A DNA stretch of 64,000 bases from an uncultured Bacteroidales bacterium (GTDB taxonomy: Bacteria; Bacteroidota; Bacteroidia; Bacteroidales; UBA932): NCBI GenBank assembly GCA_900316795.1, contig ONEF01000006.1, forward strand, positions 62,001 through 126,000, read 5' to 3'. Every line of letters begins with the position of its first letter. The first letter of the stretch is position 1. Positions 16,167-25,120 of the stretch are shown here, one piece after another. The position numbers were made by a program, and so were the translations under genes. The notes beneath the pieces were generated by a model. It did no database searches. It was not told where the DNA came from and worked only from the letters and a program-made list of their open reading frames with translations.

Positions 16167-16769
16167 ATGGAGAAGATTTACATAAGAAGGGCAAAGGAAG
16201 AGGATCTTCCCGTAGTCAACAAACTTCTTTATCAGGTGGAGGACCTGCACCGTTTGGGCCGTCCTGACCTTTTCAAGCCTGGTCAGAAGAAATACACTGA
16301 CTGTCAGCTGCTGGAGATTTTCCTCAGCGACCGGACTCCGGTATTCGTAGCCGTGGAGCGGTTGGCACCCGCAGCCCGGCAGGAAGGAGAGTCTGCAAGA
16401 GAGTATTGCCGTGAAGGTGTCTGCGATATAGAACGTGGCGCTGTTGCTTGTGGCACTGTTAACGCTGGTGCTGCTGCGTGTGAGAAGGTATTGGGCTACT
16501 TGTTCTGCATAGTTCAGGAAACCAAAGGAGAGAATGCTGTGTTTGACCACAAGACTCTCTACATAGATGACCTGTGCGTGGATGAAGATGCCCGAGGCAA
16601 GGGGGTAGGGAAGATTCTCTACGACTATGCGGTTTCATACGCCCAAAGCATAGGTTGCCATAACCTCACCCTTCATGTGTGGGAAAAGAACCCCGGTGCC
16701 CGGGCCTTCTACGAGAAGATGGGCATGGGAGTTCAGCAGACAACTATGGAGGTTGTCCTTAAACCTTAG
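16167..16769 (+). CDS. GNAT family N-acetyltransferase
   Basis: An acetyl-CoA-dependent N-acetyltransferase of 200 residues. The acetyl-CoA-binding motif A is DDLCVDEDARGKGVGKILYDYA (split here: DDLCVDEDARG then KGVGKILYDYA), near residues 133-153, followed by LTLHVWEKNPGARAFYEKMG at the C-terminal end. The substrate is unknown; this pattern is typical of RimI/spermidine-type GNATs. It has an unusual Ala/Cys/Gly-rich insertion of about 40 residues (roughly 66-107) compared with standard members of about 155 residues. It is a single gene, ending at a strong bidirectional terminator. Confidence 0.88.
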   Translation: MEKIYIRRAKEEDLPVVNKLLYQVEDLHRLGRPDLFKPGQKKYTDCQLLEIFLSDRTPVFVAVERLAPAARQEGESAREYCREGVCDIERGAVACGTVNAGAAACEKVLGYLFCIVQETKGENAVFDHKTLYIDDLCVDEDARGKGVGKILYDYAVSYAQSIGCHNLTLHVWEKNPGARAFYEKMGMGVQQTTMEVVLKP

Positions 16770-16822
16770 GCAATACCTCCAACCCCGCTGCCCTTTATGT
16801 GCTTGATAACTAGGTAAATATC

Positions 16823-16858
16823 AAAAGACCTTCCTTGGTTTTCGAAGGAAGGTCTTTT
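16823..16858. terminator. Bidirectional rho-independent terminator
   Basis: AAAAGACCTTCCTT (16823-16836) pairs perfectly with AAGGAAGGTCTTTT (16845-16858) around an 8-base loop. The flanking A and T runs suit termination in both directions, between the converging GNAT and gltX genes. Confidence 0.88.
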
Positions 16859-16899
16859 AGTAAAAGGCTTATTATTAAGAACTTAGGGGGCAGGGCTTT

Positions 16900-18768
16900 T
16901 TAGGCGGTTTGGGCAGTGGCTTCTTCGCTCAAACCTTTGCGGATGCGACGGAGGGTTTCTTCCTTTCCGATGAAGTAGATTATGTCTGAAATGCCCAGTC
17001 CGCGTGTGTTTCCTGTGAAGAACAGTCTGAGGGTGTTCATGACTTGGCCCATCTTCCATTCTTTTGCTTTGATGTAGCCCGTAAGGAGTTCTTCTATCTT
17101 CTCGCAGCATAACTGCTTGTATGTTACTCTCTCTGCCTGCTGATTGGCGGTTACTCTCTCTGCCTGCTGATTGGCGGTTACTCTCTCTGCCTGCTGATTG
17201 GCGGTTGCGTTCTCTGCCTGCTGAATGGCGGTTGCGTTCTCTGCCTGACTGAGGGCTGTTGCCTCTTTCTCTGCGTTGTCTGTGAAAGATGGTATATCGT
17301 TCTCAGCGATGAGGTTGCACAGTTCCTGCGCGTGGCTCAGGTTGTCCGGGGTGCAGAACTTCTTGACGTCATTTTCGTCGTAAGGCTTTTCAGGATTGAG
17401 TGTGGAAGGGGAAGCGAAAAGCGCCTTGCTTATATCCCAGAACTCGTTGGCGAAATGAGCCCTTTCTTTTATCAGCTCGCAGACTTCTGTCAGATACTTG
17501 TCGGAGAAATTTGCTGCAGTGGTGGTGTTGCCGAGGTTGTTCAGGGCAGTGGTATTGCCGAGGTTGTTCAGGGCATCGCTGAGCATAGGGCGGAATTCCC
17601 GGGCCAGCTGCTCCGGGGTGCGGCGTCTGAGGTACTGCTCGTTGAACCACTTGGCTTTGTCCACGTTGAACTTTGCGCCGGACTTGATCACTCTTTCCAG
17701 ACTGAAGACCGGGACTAGCTCTTCCAGGGTGAAAAGTTCCTGCTCCGTGCCGGGGTTCCAGCCCAGCAGGGCAAGGAGGTTCACGAAGGCTTCCGGATAG
17801 TAGCCGTCTTCTCTGTAACCTCTTGATATTTCTCCTGTTTCAGGGTTGGTCCATTTGAGCGGGAATACCGGGAAGCCCAGGCGGTCTCCGTCTCGTTTGC
17901 TGAGTTTGCCTTTGCCGTCCGGTTTGAGAAGCAGGCTCAGGTGAGCGAATCTCGGCATGGTGTCTTCCCATCCGAAGGCCTTGTAGAGGAGGTAGTGGAG
18001 AGGAAGGCTCGGCAGCCATTCTGCTCCGCGGATGACTTCCGTGATTTCCATCAGATGGTCGTCCACGATGTTGGCCAGGTGATAGGTTGGAAGCTGGTCG
18101 GCAGCTTTCCACAGGACTTTGTCGTCCAGGGTGTTGGTCTCAACCTCCATCTCTCCTCGGATGAGATCGTTCATCTTTACGGTCTGGCCTTCCGGAATCT
18201 TGAAGCGGATGGTCCAGGTGTCTGTAGTCTGGATGAGTTTCTTTACCTCGTCTGCCGGGAGGGTAAGGGAGTTTTTCAGAGTTTTTCTGCTCTGGTAGTT
18301 GTAGATGAATGTCTGTTTGTTAGCCTCTGCTTCGGCCCTGAGCTTGGAGAGTTCTTCTGCAGAGTCAAAGGCGTAGTAGGCATAGCCGTTTTCCACGAGT
18401 TGCTCGGCATACTGGCGGTAGAGAGGCTTGCGCTCACTCTGGCGATATGGGGCGTGAGGGTTCTTTTCGCTTTTTTCAGAAGCGATTCTATATGTAATCT
18501 TTTTGTTTGCCGGTATGTTTTCAGTGTTGCCGCTTTCAACAACTTCGATTCCCTCGTCCGGAACTATGCCGCACCAGGCCAGAGATTCCAGGATATATTC
18601 TTCGGCTCCTGGAACAAATCGCTGAGAATCAGTATCCTCTATTCTGAGGATGAACTTTCCTCCATTCTGTTTTGCAAAAAGGTAATTATAGAGAGCCGTC
18701 CTTACGCCGCCCATGTGGAGGGGGCCGGTTGGACTTGGTGCGAACCTTACTCGTGTCTGTCTTTCCAT
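16900..18768 (-). CDS. gltX: Glutamate--tRNA ligase
   Basis: Class I aminoacyl-tRNA synthetase that charges tRNA-Glu. The HIGH-type motif is in APSPTGPLHMGGVRTALYNY (residues 10-29), and the KMSKS-type motif is GKLSKRDGDRLGFPVF (near 285). At 622 residues it is about 110 longer than usual for Bacteroidota. The extra length lies in the C-terminal anticodon-binding half, as two low-complexity blocks of 9-residue repeats: ALNNLGNTT twice and QQAERVTAN-like units about five times. The rest of the anticodon-binding domain is intact, so the protein is likely functional. It lies just downstream of ftsZ on the same strand, 127 bases away. Confidence 0.95.
   Translation of the reverse strand: MERQTRVRFAPSPTGPLHMGGVRTALYNYLFAKQNGGKFILRIEDTDSQRFVPGAEEYILESLAWCGIVPDEGIEVVESGNTENIPANKKITYRIASEKSEKNPHAPYRQSERKPLYRQYAEQLVENGYAYYAFDSAEELSKLRAEAEANKQTFIYNYQSRKTLKNSLTLPADEVKKLIQTTDTWTIRFKIPEGQTVKMNDLIRGEMEVETNTLDDKVLWKAADQLPTYHLANIVDDHLMEITEVIRGAEWLPSLPLHYLLYKAFGWEDTMPRFAHLSLLLKPDGKGKLSKRDGDRLGFPVFPLKWTNPETGEISRGYREDGYYPEAFVNLLALLGWNPGTEQELFTLEELVPVFSLERVIKSGAKFNVDKAKWFNEQYLRRRTPEQLAREFRPMLSDALNNLGNTTALNNLGNTTTAANFSDKYLTEVCELIKERAHFANEFWDISKALFASPSTLNPEKPYDENDVKKFCTPDNLSHAQELCNLIAENDIPSFTDNAEKEATALSQAENATAIQQAENATANQQAERVTANQQAERVTANQQAERVTYKQLCCEKIEELLTGYIKAKEWKMGQVMNTLRLFFTGNTRGLGISDIIYFIGKEETLRRIRKGLSEEATAQTA
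17123..17257 (-). repeat. Five 27-bp tandem repeats inside gltX
   Basis: Units start at 17123, 17150, 17177, 17204 and 17231. The first three are identical and the last two diverge. Each codes for nine residues (QQAERVTAN or variants such as QQAENATAN), so expansion keeps the frame. Confidence 0.93.
17522..17575 (-). repeat. Two 27-bp tandem repeats inside gltX
   Basis: Two 27-base units (17522-17548 and 17549-17575) differ at one base and code for ALNNLGNTT twice. This is a second, unrelated repeat of the same unit length in the same gene. Confidence 0.9.
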
Positions 18769-18895
18769 ATTGTCTTTTTTATGCTATGCCTATTTTGGGC
18801 TTTAGTGTTGAATTCTAGTGCCTGCTTGTGTTAGGGCGATTGGGTTCAATGCTTTTGTTTTGGCCTGTAGTTCTTGTTGTATGGTTATCCGCCTT

Positions 18896-20305
18896 TTAGT
18901 CTTGTGTCTGGTGGAGGTAGCGGTTGCTAGGTATGATTGCCTGTGAGTCTGATCCTCCACTTATGGAAAAGTTGGCCGTGTTGCCTATGTTGATTCCGGT
19001 GCTCCTTTTCTTGTTCCTTCTCTCATAGGCTGGAGTGTTCTCAAGTTCAAGGATTTCACTTTCGTCTTCTGTGATAAGGACCGGTTTGTCTCCACCTGTC
19101 CTGCGTTTTGGCTTCATCTCTTCGATTACAGGGCCTTTCTCCACTTCTGGGAAGTTGCGTTTCTCCTCTTTAGGCTTGCTGTAGTTGACAGCTGTGGAGC
19201 CGTCTATGGCTACTCTTCCAGGTATGATGATGGTGTTGCGGCCATCTGCATCAGGAAGGTTGAGTACATCGAACCCTGTAGCGAGGATGGTTACGCATAC
19301 TTTGTTCCCCATCGAATGGTCCCAGACGATTCCTCTTTTGAACTTCTCAGGATCTCCGGTGAAACTCTTGACGTTCTCCAGGGCGGTTTTCTCCTCGTCC
19401 ATCTTGTAGTTCTCAGGGTTGCAGATGATGTTTACCAGAACTCCCTTGCTGGTCTTGAGGTCACAGTCGCTCAAGAGCGGAGACTTGAAAGCCTCTTCCA
19501 CAGCTTTCTCGGCCCTGTCTTCTCCTTCTGCTACTCCGATACCCATAGTAACCATTCCGCTTTCTCCCATTATCCAGCGGACATCGTTCATATCGACATT
19601 TATATAGCCCTGGTTGGTAACTATTTCCGAAATGGTCTTTACGGAGGTTACCAGCACCTCGTTCACTTTCTGGTAGGCCTGCATCATGGACAGTCCGCCA
19701 TAGACGTCGTAGATCTTCTGGTTGTCTATTATCAGGAGGCTGTCCACATGCTTGCGGAGTTCTTTAAGGCCCTCCATGGCTCTGGACATGAAGTCAGCTC
19801 CCTCGTAGCGGAACGGGAGGGTGACAACTCCGACAACAAGTTTGCCTTTCTTCTTTGCTATCTCAGCGATGATAGGGGACGCTCCGGTTCCGGTACCTCC
19901 GCCCAGGCAGGCTGCCACGAAAACCATCTCTATCTTGTCTCCCAAGGATTTTTCCAGTTCTTTCTGGCTGGAAAGAGCGGCTTCCCTTCCTTTGCGGGGA
20001 TCACATCCGGCTCCGAGTCCTTTCACTCCGAGTTTTATCTTTTCATTGACCGGGTTGTTGCCCAAGGCCTGCTCATCCGTGTTGCAGATCATCAGGTCTA
20101 TGTTGCTGACCCCTGTCTTGTAGATTTCGGTTACGACATTGCAGCCTCCGCCTCCAACTCCGATGACTTTGATGATGGACTTGCTTTCAGGGAATTCATC
20201 GGGATAAAGATTGTCTTCCCTTATCTCCGGTTCCTGGTTTTTGTCCTGTCCGTTTTCCGGAAAATCCACCGGAAAATCGGAGAAGTTGTCATTGATAAGT
20301 TCCAT
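18896..20305 (-). CDS. ftsZ: Cell division protein FtsZ
   Basis: Tubulin-like GTPase that forms the division ring. The GTP-binding signature GGGTGTGASP is near residue 118, and the T7 loop INVDMNDVRW is near 223. The N-terminal GVGGGGCNVV phosphate loop is also present. The C-terminal 140 residues are a charged variable linker (KPKEEKRNFPEVEKGPVIEE) leading to a short tail (IIPSNRYLHQTQD). At 469 residues from ATG 20305 it is a typical Bacteroidota length. A TTG at 20311 is the only alternative start. It is the last division gene of the cluster, 18 bases after ftsA. Confidence 0.97.
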   Translation of the reverse strand: MELINDNFSDFPVDFPENGQDKNQEPEIREDNLYPDEFPESKSIIKVIGVGGGGCNVVTEIYKTGVSNIDLMICNTDEQALGNNPVNEKIKLGVKGLGAGCDPRKGREAALSSQKELEKSLGDKIEMVFVAACLGGGTGTGASPIIAEIAKKKGKLVVGVVTLPFRYEGADFMSRAMEGLKELRKHVDSLLIIDNQKIYDVYGGLSMMQAYQKVNEVLVTSVKTISEIVTNQGYINVDMNDVRWIMGESGMVTMGIGVAEGEDRAEKAVEEAFKSPLLSDCDLKTSKGVLVNIICNPENYKMDEEKTALENVKSFTGDPEKFKRGIVWDHSMGNKVCVTILATGFDVLNLPDADGRNTIIIPGRVAIDGSTAVNYSKPKEEKRNFPEVEKGPVIEEMKPKRRTGGDKPVLITEDESEILELENTPAYERRNKKRSTGINIGNTANFSISGGSDSQAIIPSNRYLHQTQD

Positions 20306-20323
20306 GGTCAAGTGCGCATTGTG

Positions 20324-21715
20324 TTAAACTTCATTGGAGCTGCTGGAGAAAAGCCCCTCTCCGTCGAGAGCGGTTTTCAGGCCATTTCTGATTTTTCCGA
20401 ACAGGCCTGGTTTCTTAGGGCCTTTTACCTTTACCGGGTTTTCAACCGGATCTTCTGACACCACGTTTTCTACAAGCACGGGTTCTGAATATGTCTCAGC
20501 AGAGCTTGCTGCAGGAACCTGCTGAATGTCTGAAAGACAACCCGGGAAGAAGATGCCTTCGTCTTCCATTCTCTGGAAGGCGTGGATGAGCATACCGACT
20601 GCGGTAGAAGCAGTTCCGTCTTTTGCTTCGTCGCAGCTGGATGGGTCCAGGGCAAACGCGTTAGGAGTTCCGATCCTTGTCTCAAAACCAGTAACAAAAT
20701 CGGCAAGGTTGGAAAGGTTGGCCATCTTGGAACCACCACCGGTAAGAACCATCCCGCTGCGGATAAGTTTCTTGTAACCAGACTGTTCTACATGCCAGCA
20801 GGCAGCCTCCAGAATCTCTTCCATCCTGGCCTGGATGATCTTGGAGAGAGTCTTCAGCTGGATTTCCTTGTTGTTGCCGCTGCCTACGCTCGGGATTATG
20901 ATTTTCTTTGCTGCATCTGCATAGTCTGAGAAGCTGCATCCGTAATTGACCTTTATGTGCTCAGCCTTTTCTGTGGTGATTCCGCAGCCCGTGCATATAT
21001 CTTCAGTAACGGAGTTGCCTCCGAACGGGATAATGCCGGCATAGCGGATTATATTGCCGTGATATACGATGACGTCTGTAGTTCCGCCGCCTATATCGAC
21101 GAGGATGGAACCTACTTCCATCTCATCCTCCGTGAGTACAGCCTTTGCAGATGCGATAGGTTCGAGTACTATCTCGATTGGCTTGATACCTGACAGTCCG
21201 AGGGTGCTGTCTATCATTCTCATGGAGTTTTCCTTTCCGGCAAAGAGCTTGAACCGGGCCACTATGTTGCGTCCGAGCATGCCCTCAGGAACGCTAACGC
21301 TCATATAGTTGTCAACGTTGTAGGACTGAGGGACGGAGTAGAATACCTTGTACCCGTCTTCCACATAAGAACCGTAAGTGCTGTTGGTTATGTCCATGAT
21401 TTCCTCCTGGCTGATGAGGGCGTCTGGATCTTTTCTCTGAATCTGGAAAGGTTCAGGAGAGATGCATCTGATATCCTGGCCGGCAATGCCTACGAAGGCC
21501 TTGCTGACTTTCATGCCCAGTTGCTCTTCCACCTTTCTCAGCGCCTTTTCCAAAGACTGGTGGGCGTACTTCACGTTTTCAATTCTTCCTCTTTTGATAC
21601 CTCTGGAAGGGGCCTCTCCATAGGCCACCACCTTTACCCCGAGGTTGGTTTTCTCTCCGACAACTACGATTGTTTTGGTCGTTCCGAGATCGATTGCAGC
21701 AATCAAATCTTTCAT
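20324..21715 (-). CDS. ftsA: Cell division protein FtsA
   Basis: Actin-like ATPase that anchors FtsZ filaments to the membrane. Actin-fold phosphate motifs are visible (AAIDLGTTKTIVVV near residue 5; SILVDIGGGTTDVIVY near 203; GMVLTGGGSKMANL near 320). The C-terminal end carries an amphipathic helix (GLFGKIRNGLKTAL) for membrane binding, after a linker rich in acidic and Val residues. The length is 463 residues. It lies between ftsQ and ftsZ. Confidence 0.97.
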   Translation of the reverse strand: MKDLIAAIDLGTTKTIVVVGEKTNLGVKVVAYGEAPSRGIKRGRIENVKYAHQSLEKALRKVEEQLGMKVSKAFVGIAGQDIRCISPEPFQIQRKDPDALISQEEIMDITNSTYGSYVEDGYKVFYSVPQSYNVDNYMSVSVPEGMLGRNIVARFKLFAGKENSMRMIDSTLGLSGIKPIEIVLEPIASAKAVLTEDEMEVGSILVDIGGGTTDVIVYHGNIIRYAGIIPFGGNSVTEDICTGCGITTEKAEHIKVNYGCSFSDYADAAKKIIIPSVGSGNNKEIQLKTLSKIIQARMEEILEAACWHVEQSGYKKLIRSGMVLTGGGSKMANLSNLADFVTGFETRIGTPNAFALDPSSCDEAKDGTASTAVGMLIHAFQRMEDEGIFFPGCLSDIQQVPAASSAETYSEPVLVENVVSEDPVENPVKVKGPKKPGLFGKIRNGLKTALDGEGLFSSSSNEV

Positions 21716-21734
21716 ATCTTTCTGGTTTACTGGT

Positions 21735-22532
21735 TTATTGTTGTTTGTGTGTCTTTGTGCAAACTATCTGTCCCTTGTATTTGAGGTTTATGCAGGAGTA
21801 TTTCTTCCATCCTTCCTTTGGGACAATATATTGGTAGAAGGATGAGAGTTTGTCAAACTTCTCCTGAATGTTATCCAGGTCGCCGAAGATTATCCTCTGG
21901 TTTCCGGCTCTGGTTACCAGCTCCGCATCTCCTTCCTGGTTGATGAATATCTCCTCGATCTGGCTGTTCCAGAAAGGGTTGTTCTCCAGGAAGATGCCCA
22001 TATCCAGCATCTTGCTTATCAGCGCGGTGGTATCTTTCTGGCCTTCATCGCTGAGGAAGCCTTCCGGAATATTGCCCGTAATCACAGGTACATAAGACGG
22101 GTGGTTAGGAATAAGCGGGAATATGTATGCGGTCTGGTCTATGTAAAAGCCTCCGTTTGGAGCTTCTATCCTGACGACTGGTTTTCTCTGGCGGATTTCT
22201 ATGTTCATCTGCCCGTCACGGGTCACATAGGCCTGGCTTTCCTTTACAACGCTCCTGTGGTTGAGAAGGGCTTCTATCTGGTTCAGTTTAATGCTGTCTA
22301 TGTTCTTTCCTGTCACCGGTCCCATGAAACGGTTTATGATCCCAACAACTTCTTCTTTGCTTATGAACTTGTTGAGAGAGCTGTCCAAAAGGGTTACTTT
22401 CACGCTATTGCAGACTTGAGAAGGCTGATTTTTGCCATACATGTAGTCCGCGAACCAGAAATATGCTCCGGCCGCCGCAGCCAGTACGGTGTAGAGAAGT
22501 CCGCCTAATATGTTTTTCCAAGTCTTGCTCAT
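21735..22532 (-). CDS. ftsQ: Cell division protein FtsQ
   Basis: A bitopic inner-membrane divisome protein of 265 residues. It has a short cytoplasmic N-terminus, a single membrane segment (residues 8-28), and a periplasmic POTRA-like domain (KVTLLDSSLNKFISKEEVVGI) followed by the beta domain (GQMNIEIRQRKPVVRIEAPNGGFYID). The sequence is divergent, as usual for Bacteroidota FtsQ, but position directly before ftsA and after murC confirms it. Confidence 0.9.
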   Translation of the reverse strand: MSKTWKNILGGLLYTVLAAAAGAYFWFADYMYGKNQPSQVCNSVKVTLLDSSLNKFISKEEVVGIINRFMGPVTGKNIDSIKLNQIEALLNHRSVVKESQAYVTRDGQMNIEIRQRKPVVRIEAPNGGFYIDQTAYIFPLIPNHPSYVPVITGNIPEGFLSDEGQKDTTALISKMLDMGIFLENNPFWNSQIEEIFINQEGDAELVTRAGNQRIIFGDLDNIQEKFDKLSSFYQYIVPKEGWKKYSCINLKYKGQIVCTKTHKQQ

Positions 22533-22538
22533 TGTATG

Positions 22539-25100
22539 TCAAATCCTTTTTCTTATCATCTCCGCAACAGGAGCCACGAAGCGGTCTATGTTGCCGGCTC
22601 CGAAAGTGACCAGAAGATCCAGCGCCCCCTCATCCATCCTCTTTGTCAGGAGGTCCATCAGCTCTTCCTTTGTTATCAGCACTTTGTCAGGCAAGACAAT
22701 CTTGTCAAAGATAATCTTGGAGGTGACGCCTTCAATAGGGAGTTCTCTTGCAGGATAGATATCAAGGAGGATTACGCTGTCGGCAGTGCCGAGTGCCTGG
22801 GCAAATTCCTCAGCCAAGTCTCGGGTCCTGGTGTACAGATGCGGCTGGAACACGGCAGTAAGCCTCCTTCCCGGGAAAGCTTCCCTGAGAGAACTGACCG
22901 TGGTTGCAATCTCCTGTGGATGATGAGCGTAATCGTCTATGTAAACGGTCTTTGGAGTGTTTACATGAATGTCCATTCTCCTCTGGACTCCTTTGAAGTC
23001 TGCCAGAGCTTCCTTCACTTTTTCTTCAGCGATTCCTGAAAGCAGGGCGACTGAAGAAGCTGCAACGGCGTTTTCTATGTTCACCCATCCCGGAACTCCA
23101 ACCGTGCAGTTTTCAATCCTTCCGCTTCCGCCGGTCAAGGATGCCGGATAGCAGAGAGTGAATGAGAACATTCCGTTTTCTTTTCCTTCAATTTTAATTG
23201 GCTTAATGTCAGATGCATGGAAGTCAGTCTCCGGGTTGTTGTAGGAGTAGCTGAGAACCTTTGCCTTGACGTTTGAAGTGTCCAGGACCGTGCCCTTCTT
23301 TACGATGAGGTATCCGTCAGCATCAACTTGTGAGGCAAACTTGGCATAAGCTTCTCTCATGTTTTCAACCGTGCCGTAGATGTCCAGATGATCTGCATCC
23401 GTGGCGGTAACTACAGCTATATGAGGGAACAGCTGATGGAAGGAGCGGTCAAACTCATCCGCTTCAGCTACTACAATGTCGTTCTTGGCAAGCAGCAGGT
23501 TGCTGTCATAGTTCTTGGAAATACCTCCCAGGAAGGCATTGCAACCAATTCCGCTGTCCTGGAATATGTGTGCCAGCAGAGTACTGGTGGTGGTCTTTCC
23601 GTGGCTTCCGCTTATGGCAAGACAAGTCTTTCCTTCTGCTATGTGTCCCAGTGCCCGGCTTCTCTTTATCACTTTGTATCCCAGGCGGTTGACCTGAACC
23701 AGTTCAGCCATGTCGGCAGGAATGGCAGGAGTGAAGATTACAAGCGTGTTGTCTTTGTCTGCAGGAATCTGTGAAGGGTCATCTTCATAGTGGACCTCTA
23801 TTCCTTCCGCCTCAAGGGCATGGGTGAGGTTGCTCGGAGTGCGGTCATATCCGCTCACATTGCAGCCCCTGCTCTTGTAGTAACGGGCCAGGGCGCTCAT
23901 TCCGATTCCTCCGATGCCGATGAAGTAAACATTCTCCGGTTCTTTGTTCGCTGAGGCTTTGGCGGTTTTTCCGGCAGGGGACCCCTTCTTGAAGCCTTTG
24001 CAGAGTTTGAGGCACTCGTCAGCGATTTCCCGTCCGGCATCCGGTTTTGCAAGACGCAGGATATTCTCTTCCAGCGTGCTCCTTTTCTTGTCATCGGCGA
24101 TGAGTTCCTTTACGACTCCCATCAGTTTTTCTTCCGCCTCGATATCCTTGACAATCATGGCAGCATCCTTGTTAACAAGCGCCATGGCGTTATGGGTCTG
24201 GTGGTCTTCAGAAACATTAGGGCTAGGCACGAACACGGTGCACTTTCCGGCTACGCACAACTCTGATATGGTGCCGGCTCCTGCACGGCTGACAACCACA
24301 TCGGCAGCGGCGTAGGCAAGGTCCATCCTGCTAATGAAATCCGTACAACAGACACACTCATGAGGGTTGGACTTCAAAAACTCATCGATCTCTTTCTTAT
24401 AGACCTTGCCGCACTGCCAAATCACCTGGAAACCTTGTATCTGTTTTTCCAGGATAGCTTTCTTCATGCAGTTGTTGAGGGTTCTGCAACCCAGGCTTCC
24501 TCCTACTACAAATACGGTTTTCTTGTTCGGGTCAAGATTGTAGAACTTTATTCCTTCTTCCTTCATCTTAGGGGTGCACCTGACAATTTCCTTGCGGATA
24601 GGGTTTCCTGTGACAAGGATTTTGTCCTTGGGGAAGAAGCGTTCCATATTGTCGTAGGCCACGCATATCTTGCTGGCCTTTGAGGCGTTCTTTCTGTTTA
24701 CTATTCCTGCAAAGGAGTTCTGCTCCTGAAGCAGTACAGGAACTTTCAGTGCAGCAGCAGCTGAAACCAAGGCTGCTGAGGCATATCCTCCAACCCCGAC
24801 AACAAAGTCAGGCTTGAATTCCTTTACTATCTTCTTTGCCATAGAGCGGCATTTGAGGTAGTCCATCGCCACTGAAATGTTCTTGGGAGAGTACAGCGGC
24901 CTGTGCAGTCCTCTTGCCGGAATGCCTTTTATAGGATATCCTGCCGCCGGCACCTTTTCCATCTCCATCCTTCCGCTGGCGCCTACGAAAAGTATTTCTG
25001 CATCAGGAACTTGTTCTCTGATGGCATTGGCTATTGAGATGGCCGGGAAGATGTGTCCTCCGGTTCCGCCTCCGCTGACTATGACCTTCAAGTTGCTCAT
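22539..25100 (-). CDS. murG-murC: MurG-MurC fusion: lipid II synthase plus UDP-MurNAc--L-alanine ligase
   Basis: One 853-residue open frame holds two peptidoglycan enzymes. Residues 1-370 are MurG, the glycosyltransferase that turns lipid I into lipid II at the inner face of the membrane (VIVSGGGTGGHIFPA at 6-20; VVSRAGAGTISE near 275). Residues about 390-853 are MurC, the cytosolic ATP-dependent ligase adding L-Ala to UDP-MurNAc (VYFIGIGGIGMSALARYY; SGSHGKTTTS; DDYAHHP). They are joined by a Lys/Ala/Gly-rich linker (KGSPAGKTAKASANKEP). In most bacteria these are two adjacent genes in this order, so loss of the stop codon would explain it. All key motifs are intact on both halves. It overlaps nothing and ends 7 bases before ftsQ. 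Confidence 0.96.
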   Translation of the reverse strand: MSNLKVIVSGGGTGGHIFPAISIANAIREQVPDAEILFVGASGRMEMEKVPAAGYPIKGIPARGLHRPLYSPKNISVAMDYLKCRSMAKKIVKEFKPDFVVGVGGYASAALVSAAAALKVPVLLQEQNSFAGIVNRKNASKASKICVAYDNMERFFPKDKILVTGNPIRKEIVRCTPKMKEEGIKFYNLDPNKKTVFVVGGSLGCRTLNNCMKKAILEKQIQGFQVIWQCGKVYKKEIDEFLKSNPHECVCCTDFISRMDLAYAAADVVVSRAGAGTISELCVAGKCTVFVPSPNVSEDHQTHNAMALVNKDAAMIVKDIEAEEKLMGVVKELIADDKKRSTLEENILRLAKPDAGREIADECLKLCKGFKKGSPAGKTAKASANKEPENVYFIGIGGIGMSALARYYKSRGCNVSGYDRTPSNLTHALEAEGIEVHYEDDPSQIPADKDNTLVIFTPAIPADMAELVQVNRLGYKVIKRSRALGHIAEGKTCLAISGSHGKTTTSTLLAHIFQDSGIGCNAFLGGISKNYDSNLLLAKNDIVVAEADEFDRSFHQLFPHIAVVTATDADHLDIYGTVENMREAYAKFASQVDADGYLIVKKGTVLDTSNVKAKVLSYSYNNPETDFHASDIKPIKIEGKENGMFSFTLCYPASLTGGSGRIENCTVGVPGWVNIENAVAASSVALLSGIAEEKVKEALADFKGVQRRMDIHVNTPKTVYIDDYAHHPQEIATTVSSLREAFPGRRLTAVFQPHLYTRTRDLAEEFAQALGTADSVILLDIYPARELPIEGVTSKIIFDKIVLPDKVLITKEELMDLLTKRMDEGALDLLVTFGAGNIDRFVAPVAEMIRKRI

Positions 25101-25120
25101 GGCTTTAATCTGTTTAATCT

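Noticed and set aside
17941-18834. Plus-strand ORF of 297 codons opposite gltX
   Set aside because: Shadow of the gltX catalytic domain.
19316-20458. Plus-strand ORF of 380 codons opposite ftsZ/ftsA
   Set aside because: Shadow frame; it spans the ftsZ-ftsA junction and has no recognisable domain.
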